Shown piece after piece: positions 10,091 through 20,613 of a stretch of DNA of 64,000 nt. The translations under genes and the position numbers were made by a program. Under the pieces are notes generated by a model that saw only the letters and a program-made list of their open reading frames with translations, did not search any database and was not told where the DNA came from. The stretch spans positions 2,549,501-2,613,500 of the forward strand of contig JAHRBS010000014.1 in the NCBI GenBank assembly GCA_024305745.1, in the 5' to 3' direction. The number at the start of each line of letters is the position of its first letter. Positions within the stretch are counted from its first letter, which is position 1. The DNA is from Polyporus tsugae. Lineage: Eukaryota > Basidiomycota > Agaricomycetes > Polyporales > Polyporaceae.

Positions 10091-13000
10091 CTACACCCCT
10101 CGGTAATCGAGCTCGGAATACGAAAGTTTCGTGCCAACTTGCCCGATCGACCGAAGGCGGACAGCAGCATCCGGAGCAGGCTCCACACAGATCCTATGGA
10201 CGGGAATCAGGGAACCTGCTTTGAGAGGGTCATAGTAGAAGTCTTGGCCGAGGACGGGTTCCAAAATGTCGTGGCTAATTCGAACAAAAATTCGTTAGCA
10301 AATCATGGAGAGGACGAGAGCATTGTACACCACGTACACGGAGCGCAAGTGTTCCATCATGAACTTTTCGGACCTTGCATCGAAGCGCCGGCCGAGGCAC
10401 TGATTGCAGCGCACCCACAGCGGATACGATGGCTCGAGCTCGCATTTCTCTTCCGCAAGTTTCAAGGCACGTAATTCGCGGTCGGTGAGCAGCCGCCAGG
10501 ACGGGTCGAAATGGTCAGTTTGGCCGAACCGAAGACGGTCAACGACGTGGATGGCCTGCGATGGATGTCAAAACGCGTTACTATGGGATAGACGTAGGTT
10601 GCTCACCGCTTGTCTCCAGTTGAAGATCGTCCTCAGCTGACCGCCCCCAGGCAGGAGCGTATGGGGCTCACAAAGCTCGCACACAAACGCAGCGCCAGCC
10701 TTGTCCATGTCCAACGCCGTCGCCGTATCTTCATCCAGCCCAAGCGTCGTGACCAGAGACACGACAGCGCTCGAGCCGGATGGGAGGAAAGAGAGTATCT
10801 CGGGGTTGACGGAACAGGGTTCGTTGGAGTCGTCCAGCAGACCGCCACCGTGATCCATGTGGTCCATGAGATGCGCAAGTGCCTCTACTCTCCCGAACGT
10901 GATGTCGCCCCAGCTTGACTTCTCCGTATCGTGAGCGACGTGGGAGCACTCCGTCACGAACATGGCTGCGTCGAGGGACGGCATGATCGCCAAAATGGCC
11001 TGGAATAAACTTGAAGGCCCGGACTTCACCTTCAGATTCCGGAGGCTCCTGTCCACGTCCGCCTGCCATGCTCCAATCGCGTCAGGGAGCTTGCTAACTG
11101 CCGTCGTGTAGTCTTCGCCACTGATCCTGTTGCGCGCTCCGTTGGTAACGGCGAGAACGTGCGGGAATCCGTAGACGATGCGCGCGTTGGGCATCTTCTC
11201 GAGTTGGAGCGGCGTGAACTTCATCAGCCACTGGGCGTACCGGTCTCCCATATCCCGCCGCCGAGCCCGGAACAGGCTTGCGTGGAGTTTGTCTACACTC
11301 TCCTGCAGGGCAGTCTGAACCGGCTCAAGCTGCTTGTGTACGCCGTTCCACTGGGTTAGGATGACGATGCGCGGGCCGCAGTCGACACGGATGTAATGCG
11401 GGGGTTCGTGTGCTCGGACACCGAGGCCGTCAGGATAGATATGGCGACCAGCTTTCGGTTGGAAGATGAAGTGTCTGACAAGAAACCTTCAAGTTAGCAT
11501 CCGCATGAGACAGCTGCTCAACAAGGCCAGAGGGCACGAACCGTTGTTTAACGTGCAAGAAGGCGGTCACGTAAGAGCGTGGCTCGAAGGTCTTACAAAG
11601 GTTGCATCGCCAGAGCCAAGTCCGAGGGTTGTCTCGATGCGCAGGCATGTTCTCTAGATCGTGTTCTGCATTCATGACGGCTTGGTTCTCGAGGTCATTG
11701 AGCATCCTCCATGATGGTTCCGGGTGATCAACGCGTCCTAGCCTCCAGCAGTCTACGTAGTGATTCGCCTGTTTTCCGGTCAATAGCAGCGCACCAGCAT
11801 CGTTACGAGATACTCACCGCTTGCCTCCAATCCATCACCGGCTTGAACAATCCGTCCTCACTCTCGAGCGGCTCTGCGTCGCAATGCTCGCAGACGAAGC
11901 GCATGCGAGTGAAGTCCATATGCAAGGGCATCGCCTTCTCTTCGTCCAAGCCCACCAGCTTGATGAGCGACCGCACAGCCGTCGAACCAGCCTCCGTAAA
12001 CTGCAGTGTCTCGAAAGGCGCACACCCTTCCGAGTATGGCTCCAAGCCCAAAGCGTCGTGGTTGTGGTAGAGGTGGAAGAGTGCCTCCCGCCTGCTGTAC
12101 GCAACATCGCCGCGGTACGTCGCCGCGGAGCCGTCCCGGTGCGACGGGTGGCTGCAAATCGTGACGAACTACGAGAGGTTAAGCTTGTTCGGATCCCCGT
12201 CGTCGCCCATCGTCTGCCAGCCCGCCATGTCGCCCATGCGCATGTCGATCACGCCGTCCCAAGCGCAGATGAACGAACCGAAGTTGGCGATGGCCCGCGT
12301 GAAGTCTTCGTGTGGAACCTCGACGTCGGGCGGCCGCTGGAGAATCTCTGCGAACTGAGGAAGGAAACATGGATATGATCCCGACAGGAGGGACAGTCTC
12401 TCACTCGATCGGCGGGAGGGCCTTGCCGTGCTCATCGTACAGCTCGGCGATGAGTCTCCGGCGCGCATCGACATGCGAAGGCTCGCCCGCGGTATTTCTG
12501 AGATTGAGAAAGCATCGGTGAAGGAAGCGGGGCTCGAGCTGCGTCTGGATATCGTTCCAAGCTGTGCCTAAAGTCAGTACGATTCACGTGCGATTCATGG
12601 AGAAGCGACCTTGTTCTGTAAGCAGCACGGGACGCATATGGACGACCCTCAAAACCTCCTTGATATCTCGCTCCTTGTATCCCAAAGCCTTGAACCGATC
12701 GAACACCCTGAGAACGAATATCACCAAGAGTATAACATCGAAGGTAAGAATACACGCACTGTTGATAGCGCTTCTGTTTCAGTTCGTTAACATTTCGAAC
12801 CTTGCCTTGAGACGCATCCCAGCACTCCTTGGAGTGCTGAACATTCTCGATGTCAGGAAAAGAAGGGCGTGCACATGAACGTACAAGACTACACGCACTT
12901 CTAAAACGGCTTTCACGAGTGCCAGACGCTCTTGCTTGAAAAGGTGCAGATCTTCCGCTGCCCCAGGTGTTCCGCGACCCACGTCAAGGTGTATCGCCTC

Positions 13001-13739
13001 AAGCAAGGCCCCAATCTTGATTACGTCTTCGTTCCAGTAGAAACGAGTAGTTTTCGGTGCGCCGAAAAGTCCGGTAGCTATTACAACGAGATGAATCGTG
13101 CGGGATTGGTAACTCGGGCGTCCGCGACTTACCGTAGGGCAATAAATCCACCATGGACTTGTCGCTGTCAGGGAAGACTTGTAAAATGTACGACTCCTTC
13201 ATCGTGCTATCAATTAAGGCGGACGTTGTCAACACATTTCAGTCGGTTGAAGATGTGAAAGAGTTTTGACTGACCTTTCCTTGAGGCACGGGACGCATAA
13301 TCTGCAACGCCACTCGAAGATGACTCTGCGGATCTTGCTGTTGCCACACCTCTCGCAGACGGTTTCTCCAAAGACCAGGTTTGCCCAGAACGGCTCCGAG
13401 ACCTCGTCTGGAGGTTCGGGGTAGTTTGGAAAGGCCCTCTCGCGCGCAGCTATCCATACGGTCGATGCCTTCCGATCCAACAGCAGCTTGCGGAAGGACT
13501 TGGATGTGCGAGTGACACGGAGAAGGTCCAATGGCCGCAGACGAGAGAATATCTGAAAGATGGTTGTGAGCGTTTCGAATGGCAAGCGGAGGAAACATGG
13601 GTCTGACCTCGAACAGGATGTCTATTGACAAATCAGGCAGAGCACTGGGGAACTTCAGCTTGTTCTTGCCTGTAGACTTCTTGCGCCGCTTTCGGGAAAC
13701 AACATCGGCGGCGCTGGGCTCTGTCGGAGCTACATCCAT
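10091..13739 (-). pseudogene. F-box gene with duplicated CxxC module; first module carries lesions
   Basis: The 5' exon (from 13739) is Lys-rich and leads into an F-box (LKFPSALPDLSIDILFE joined to IFSRLRPLDLLRVTRTSKSF) and a Cys cluster (CERCGNSK...CRLCVPC) that could bind zinc. Many short exons follow. A module then occurs twice: copy A has FVTICSH, RFVCEHCD, DWRQAV and LWRCNLCK (about 12350-11490); copy B has FVTECSH, AFVCELCE, NWRQAV and LWVRCNQC (about 11250-10290). The frame is open from about 11465 to 10571, so both modules lie in one transcript model ending SELDYRGV at 10091. F-box proteins are SCF ubiquitin-ligase adaptors; the module's role is unknown. In copy A a TAG lies in frame at 12169-12171, and the exon ending at 12405 does not match the phase of the exon beginning at 12354. 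I therefore score it as a probable pseudogene or a locus with sequence errors. Two separate neighbouring genes is the main alternative. Confidence 0.6.
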
Positions 13740-14163
13740 AACGATGTGCTAACGACGACGTATCGGAAGATTTCTTAGTGGGTAGGGTATATGAACGGCT
13801 CGGAACTCGCCTTGTAGCGGACCAGTCCATATAAGTAGGGGCCACAGATATTACTACTCCGAATGAATCAGAGTGATTGCCGCCCGCTAGTAAATATTAC
13901 TAACTTAAGTAACATGTCGTCCACCGTGCGTGTAACGTCTGCTTTTATGAGCTGAGGGTAGGGTCTTTCACAGTACTTAGTACGTATGGCCTGTGATCCG
14001 TGAAGAAACTGCTAACAGGTGGAAGCTTCGAGGCTATCAGAGTTGCTACCGACCACGGGGTATATTCTGGCACTAAGCACAACTTTACAGCCACGGTCGG
14101 CCCTCTGTCTCTGTATCACCTAAGTAGATGAGGATGATCGTTGTCCGATGCGTATAAGTAACC
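13740..14163. other. Intergenic region
   Basis: About 420 bp, AT-richer than the flanks. It holds the F-box gene promoter on the left and the GH3 gene 3' flank on the right. No gene or repeat recognised. Confidence 0.5.
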
Positions 14164-16906
14164 CTAGAGGGGGATGCTGCCCTTCAACCGGAAATCACGG
14201 CTGCTCGCCCCCACCGAGAACGTGAACTGACCCTCGGGCTTCCGCCAGCCCTGCGCCTCGCTGTCCCAGATGCTGAGGTCATAGCGCGACAGGGTGATGC
14301 TGACCGTCTGGCTCTCGCCAGGCCGGAGCAGCACGTCCGAGAATCCACGAAGCACGCTCGGGGGCTCGCTCGCGCCGGACGGGAAGTGCAGGTACAGCTG
14401 CGGGATCTAGTGCGATTGTGCCAAAAGTCAGTCCTTCAGCATCCAGCCCATTGACATGACGAAGCAGCCAAAGAGTACTAAAAGCTCACCTCGCCGCCGT
14501 TCACCTTGCCGATGTTCCGCACTTCGAACGACACCTCAAACGCCGGCCGGTGGAGCCACAGCGCCGTGGAGCCGCCCTCAACATTGGGACTCGCCTGCCC
14601 CCCTGCCCACGCCTTCTCCTGCGTCACCGAGTCCTGATCATGCTGCTGCACCTGCTGCACGCGCAGCCCCGAGTACGCAAAGTCCGTGTACGACAGCCCG
14701 AAGCCGAACTCGAAGCGCGGCTCAATGTCGTTCGCGTCAAAGTGGCGGTAGTCAATGTTCAGGCCCTCCGTGTACTCGATCAGGATGATCTCGTTCGTGT
14801 TTCCGCCCGTAATCAGCTGCGCGCCGTAGTCGGCGGGGCTCTTCGCGATGGTGTATGGGAGGCGGCCGGACGGGTTCACCGCACCGTAGAGGACGTCCAC
14901 GAGCGAGTTTCCGCTCTCCTGGCCCGGCAGCCCAGCCCACAGCACGGCGGTGACGTTCGGGTTCTCGATCCACGGCTCGAGGATCGCAGGGCCGACCGAG
15001 TGCACTACGACGACCGTGTTCGGGTTCGCGGCCGCGACGGCGTTGATCAAGTTGTCTGCGTTGCCCCAGAGCGTGAGGTTCTTGCGGTCGCCCTCGTTGC
15101 CGTCGACGGTGATATAGTCCTCGCCCGAGTCCGCGTTGACGAACACGAGCGCGAGGTCCTGGTTGATCGCGGTGGCCGCAGCGCCCGCGAGGTCCCAGTT
15201 GTTGAGGAACCACGAGACGCTGGAGCGGTCCTTGCGTGCGCGCTCCTGGATCGCCTCGAGGGGGGTGATGAGATACGGGAAGTTCGCCGTGCCGGAGCCC
15301 CAGCCCATCGCGAGCGTGCCGTCGTCGCCCCCGCGATCAGTGTAACCGTTCGGGCCCCGACTGGACGGGCCAGAGTCGTTGCCTATTGGCAGTTAGAGTC
15401 GGGCCGAATAAATATACACGACGAAATAGAAGACGAACCGATAATGGCGATAGACTTCGGCTTGCCGAGCGGTAACGCGTTCTTGACATTCTTGAGGAGA
15501 ATCGTGCTCGCCGCGCCGATCTCGCGCACCACTTGGAAGTGGTCATCTTGCACATCCACGTGCGCGTTCGTAGCAGGGTCGTCCGGGAAGAACGCGTTAA
15601 AGCTCACTACGCGCGCTCGTATCAGCGCTGCCGAGGGAAGAATATACGGGAGAACGCACCGTTGGGGTAGTTCTCATCCTGACCGAGGTGGTACCATGCC
15701 CCGACGATACGCTCCGCCATGTCGTTCACACGCGACTCCGCGATTGTCTTGTTCTCGACGAAGGCAGTCAGGTTCGCGCCCCACCAGCTCGTGCCCGAGC
15801 TGAAGGTGATGTCGCCCGGCATCGACATCTGCGCGTCGTCGCCATCAGCGCAATGCAATCCATAGCAAGACAAGCAGAAGATACGTACGTCGAGACCAGC
15901 GACGGCAGCAAGAGTTGAGTGGTGCGCACCCCAGTCCGACATGACGTAACCCTGGAAGCCGAGCTCGCCCTTGAGGATCTGGTTGAGGGTGCGGTCGTTC
16001 TCGCATGCCCAGGTCGCGTTCACTTGGTCTAGCACGAACCAAGTCAGCATCTCCCGCGAAGCCCACCAGGACGACGAAAATACCCACTGTAGCTGCACAT
16101 GACGCTGGCCACGCCCGCCTGCACGGCCCGCATGAACGGGTGCACGTAGATCTCGTGCTCCGTCCTGTCGTCGACGTGCGAAGACTCGTGATCGCGCAGA
16201 TGCTCCTGCTCGCTGTATCGCACCCCCAGCGTCAGCTCTCACCCCAAACCCCCTCAGCCCACGGAAGACGTACTTGTTAATGTAATGCTTCGCACACGCC
16301 TGCGCTCCCCCTGCCTGCCAGCCCAAAACCGTCTCGTACGCCGCCTCGCCCGTCAAGAACGGGTCCGCCCCGAACCCCTCCCAGTTCCGCCCGCCCTGCG
16401 CGATCCTCCCCATGTTCATCATGGGCCCCAAGCCGACATGCGCGCCCTTGCCCTTGAACTCCTGCCCGATCGCTTTGCCCCGCGCGCGGATCAGCGTCCG
16501 GTTCCACGTCGTCGCCGCGTTCACGCCCGCCGGGAACGCGGTGGCGAAGTCCGTGAAGCGCACACCCAACGGCGAGTCCTCCAGACACAAGCCCGGGAAG
16601 TCGGAGCCGACGGCGGGGATGTTGCCGACGCAGCGGCCGCCCATCCATCCGACGCCCGTCGTGAGGTTGACCCTCTGCTCGAGCGTGAAACCAGAGAGGA
16701 GCTTCTGCGCTTTCGTTTTTGCGATTGCCCAGGAAGGGCCGAAGTCAGGGATGAGTTGTGAGCCGGGCGGCGGGGGCGCTTTGGGGGACGTTGCGGGGAA
16801 GACGCCTGGATAGGGGGTAGCTGAAGGGGTCGGGAAGGCGGAGAAGGGGTAGGAGGAAATGGGGAGTGTGATGAGGGCTAAGGGACCGCAGTCAGTGCGC
16901 GTTCAT
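14164..16906 (-). CDS. GH3 beta-glucosidase, secreted
   Basis: Hydrolyses cellobiose and other beta-glucosides to glucose. The N-terminal GH3 domain shows [38 protein letters not shown] and the nucleophile motif [21 protein letters not shown]. The second domain shows [23 protein letters not shown] and [14 protein letters not shown] across introns, and the acid/base region [13 protein letters not shown]. The end is a fibronectin-III-like domain ([20 protein letters not shown]) with stop at 14164. Exons are joined by short introns, for example near 15600-15660 and 15368-15440. The 5' end is unresolved: the signal-like stretch [14 protein letters not shown] is in a different frame from the nearest upstream ATG (16906), which runs into TGA after four codons. 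A one-base change would fuse them. Alternatively a small upstream exon exists that I cannot see. The rest is intact and typical of fungal GH3 enzymes. Confidence 0.9.
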
Positions 16907-17768
16907 GGTGCTAGCAAGGAAGAGTAGAATAAAGGTGCGAAGAGGGAAGGGTGGATTTCGGGGAGCAACGCGAAAACGAAAACGAGCCTTGGCCTTTTCC
17001 CTCCCAGAGGAATTGGTTTGGTAATTGGGGAGGGGACGTATAATTTTTTTTGCTTTCGTGGGTTTACCGCAAGGACGAAAGAGGGTTCCCCGTCGCGTTG
17101 GAGTCTTGAACGGCTACGTGGAATAGGAGTCTCCGCGCCGGACGAAGATGTGAATGGCAGCGCGAGGGAAATCCTTGCTGTGCCGTGGTACAAGAAGGGT
17201 GAGGCGCGCGCGTTCTGATATCAGAATTCGCGTCGTACTCAGGCGACGAAAACACGGTGAGATATCCACGGTGCGAGAAAGCCAGAGACAAGCCGCGGGG
17301 CTTGTACGGCCCTGTATGCGCCCCAAAGAACAACTGCATGGCATCGTGTATGCGGCTTCGAGGACGAAATTGCGCGGATATATGCGCCTGCACCAAAATA
17401 GAACAACTGTCGCAGTACGCACGCCTCCGACACGCCGTAGCACGTATGCAGAAAAAACACCCCCGAGGAATCCATGGCGCATATAGGTGGTTCTTCAAAT
17501 GAATCACCGTTCGGAGAGCCGTTCGCTGGGAAGCTAAGGTCTCATGGCTCCTCGAAGTAGACGAAGAGACCCTTGAGTGGCGGCAGACGACAGCTCGTCG
17601 TGCCAGGGTAGAAAACTCTGGCACGAACAGGTGCGTCGTCACCCGGAGGAAGGGGAAAAGCCATATCCAAGGACACGCCCCAATGTCGCGCCATGTCTGG
17701 GGAAAAACACGGGTACGGAGCCTCGCCGTCCAGACATCATGTGATGTCTGAGAGCCGCTACGTCAAGC
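16907..17768. other. Intergenic region
   Basis: About 860 bp between the GH3 start and the 3' end of the Ser/Thr-rich gene. Open frames on both strands overlap and lack domains. A TATA-like TTATACG motif lies on the minus strand near 17040, about 135 bp upstream of the candidate GH3 start. Confidence 0.45.
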
Positions 17769-18354
17769 TTAGCGCAGGCATAGCGTTCCGTCGAGAGCGG
17801 AGCCATTCCCGGCTGCCGCATCCCCGATCACAGTCGGGCAAACGGCGGCTAGGGATGCGGGGTCGGGGGATGCGCGCTCGACGGAGACACGATTGGAATG
17901 ATGAAGCCGTAAACGTGCGTTTGCATATCTTGAGAATAATGGGGATAGGGAAGCGGCCAAAAAGGTGGGGCAGAAGAAAGAACGAAATAGAACACGTACT
18001 GGTCTCAGTAGCAGGAGCACCAGGAGTGGTGGTCACCGCAGCAGAGGTAGTAGACGCGACTGAAGGAACTGACGACGCGCTGCCTGTGGGGGAGGAACCC
18101 ACGCCGGAGGAGCCTAAAAAGCTGGAGCTTGTTGCGGGCAATGAAGTTGCGCTCGAGGAGGAGGCGAGGAAAGACGAGCTAGTTGCTGCCAACGAGCTTA
18201 CGCTTGAGGAAGAGCCAAGGAAGGTCGAGCCAGTTGCGGGCGAGGAACTCACTCCCGAGTTGGTTGTAAGGTCAGAGGGTGCAGCATCGGTAAGGACAGC
18301 GAGGAGGAGGAGGGCGCAGAGGACCGACAATCTGGAGTTGAGGATGAGAGCCAT
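17769..18354 (-). CDS. Small secreted Ser/Thr-rich (mucin-like) protein
   Basis: The ATG at 18354 opens with a strong signal peptide (LSVLCALLLLAVLTDAAPS). The mature part is almost entirely Ser, Thr, Ala and Pro, with repeats around ATSSSFLASSSS and ATSSSFLGSS, so heavy O-mannosylation is expected. An intron from about 18001, with its acceptor just before AVCPTVIGD, joins a short C-terminal exon ending at 17769 with one Cys pair partner visible (CPTV and CLR). A TATAAAA box is present about 85 bp upstream. No enzymatic domain is seen; a wall-associated or secreted structural role is inference. The opposite strand carries a long acidic open frame over the same bases that I regard as its shadow. 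Confidence 0.65.
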
Positions 18355-18438
18355 GGCGTCGAGGTCGACGGGATGGCTGCAGCGAAGTCGGACCGCAATT
18401 GGGGTTGGGAAAAGCTCGGATGAGGATGGCGAAGGGCA

Positions 18439-18445
18439 TTTTATA
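18439..18445 (-). promoter_or_regulatory. TATA box of the Ser/Thr-rich protein gene
   Basis: Reads TATAAAA on the minus strand, about 85 bp upstream of the start codon at 18354. Spacing fits a fungal core promoter with a short leader. Confidence 0.5.
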
Positions 18446-20613
18446 CCGTCCAAGTCGAGGATGAGGACAACATGCGGCTGACTTCGAATTCCATGCCAGT
18501 GGCGAGCAGCGAGCTTCTGTTGGCGCCTATTGCCCCACAAACGCGTAACGCCCGCGCAACGGGAGGCCCTCCGCGTCCTCCGCGCCTTTACTCGGCTTGC
18601 ATCCTCCGCCCAGCCTCCTTCCTTCGCCACCTTCCTTGCGCTTCGGATTCTCTCTTGGGTTCTCCACCCATCGCGAGCACCCCAGGCAGCGACGATTGGG
18701 CGTCCGTCGTGCCCGCCGCTACGCTCAGAATACCTCGACCCCGTCTGGATCCGTGCGTTGCGGGCTCTACATATATATATCATGACCGTTTGGCGCGAGT
18801 CTCACCGTCGGTCACCACCCCGTCAACGCCGACTCAACGGTTTCTGACCGCTTCGTCACAGTTTCGTAACTCTATGCAAGCCCCATCTTTCGCTATCATT
18901 CGGCCACTTTCTCCTCCCATCGCCGGACGCGAACACTGTCCATCGTGACCCTTCGATCCCGTCTCATGACCATGTTCAATAGTCTATAGCCGACGTCTCC
19001 CGGCGGCCGTCTCTGCCGCCCTCCTTCCCAGCTCTCTCCTCCGTCTGGGCTCAGTGGCTTTTGTCTCCGGTGTCGTAACTTGTCGTAACCGGTCCGCTGA
19101 ATCAGGCTTTCCATTCCTTCCTTTCGCCCTGCCGCCGGCCACACTAGGGGCATGGATCTGTGGGACACGATGTTACATCGTGAATAATTGTGACCTTTGA
19201 CCATTTCGGACAAAGGTGCAGTACATATTGCGTTGCGTCATGTTTGCGACATGCCGGTTACATGCATCTAACAAGCATGTAACGCAGAAATTGCGTTACA
19301 TTTGAAAGGCGATCGCATATTGCTACCAGCATTCATAATCCGGTAAGTATTATAATTTCTTTCATTTGAGGAAGCCCTGATCGCGGGAGCTTCGTCATCG
19401 TTCTCCGGGATTTTCCACATGGCTCGCATCCTCCCGTTCGTCGCGATGTCCGGCCCGCCCTCTCGCGTACAGATGCGTCCACCTGAACACCTTCGAACAT
19501 CCATCCGCCCCGCCGCAACGGCGCCGTGTTCCTAAGACAAATTTCGCCCACCGAGTGTGTACGCTGATCGCCTCCATCGGGTACGTACCAACGCACCAGA
19601 ACGACGGACTTTGTTGTTGACCACACTGCATGCGCAGAGCTCGAAATGCGTTGGGGGTCTGACTTTCCGCTGAAGTCGACGCGATGCCATTGCATCGTCC
19701 CCTCCAAGATCTCATCGTCTATCCCATTCTTGGTACCAGTGGCCTCCACGACCGTGCCGAGCGGCGATAGCAGTCGTGCACGTCATATGTTCGTAGTTAC
19801 TGTCCAGGAAGCACGGTCTTCCGCGGTGGTCCCGCAAGGTCATGTGCTCGCCTTCCTCATGCAGGCTTCAGGTGGGTACCAACATCTTGCGCATTGTGCC
19901 CCTCCGTCGTCCATTGTTTCACCCTCCATCTCTCTCAGGTTGTAGGGCCTTACGTTTGGTGGATCCATCGCTCGCTTTTGCGTCGTGAGTCCTCGCAGCC
20001 CCTCGTTCTCTCTGGCTGCTGCTTTCGGACCAGCATCTCGCCCCTTGCTCTTGACATTCACGGTGATGTTGAGCTATCGCTTACCGCGGACGTCTTTCTG
20101 TTGCTTACCTGGGATGTAAGTACTCATGTTCAATGCCCATTGGTTTATCTCAGTAATAGTATCGCGACAATCATGGTGGCGCAATAGTGTGGCGACATCG
20201 ACCCTGTAATAAGCGAATGGCACGTGGGCAGCTAGTCTGAGGCATCGGCACCAAAATCTCGCCTGGAGTATCGCGTTCGATTTAAGATTCACTGTGGCCG
20301 ACCTGGCCGTTGGGCTTGCCTCGCACCATCGCGCTGTAAATTCTGGACGAGCATGGCCTGCTCCGTTGAACCCAAAACTTACTCGGAAGTGCCAATATCC
20401 TGCACTTACCGTCAGCGTACGTAGCAACAGCTCATCGACTTCCTCACCTCAACCGACCTGATGTCCGTCCTCGGCTGTCCTCGCATTTTCGGTGTGTATC
20501 GTGTCATCCAAGTATGCATCATTCTACTATCTTACAAGCCAAACGTCCATCCACTGGCACCTCATAATATATCACGTACCGGTCATTACGGGTAGCACAC
20601 TCTGCCGGAACGC
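18446..20613. other. About 2.2 kb without a supported gene
   Basis: The interval includes CT-rich stretches (18540-19050) and an AT-richer part (19150-20500). Several open frames of 60-140 codons occur on both strands; the longest on the minus strand (19749-19333) has unremarkable composition but no domain and no exon partners. I cannot call a gene. The left part includes the promoter of the Ser/Thr-rich gene and the right end the 3' flank of the ferric reductase. Confidence 0.45.

Noticed and set aside
14550..15803. 417-codon open frame on the plus strand
   Set aside because: It lies antisense to well-supported GH3 exons and its peptide is Arg/Val-rich with no domain. Long antisense frames are common over GC-rich genes.
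17693..18481. 262-codon plus-strand frame with Glu/Val/Pro repeats
   Set aside because: The opposite strand has a signal peptide, Ser/Thr repeats and a TATA box. The plus frame is its shadow.
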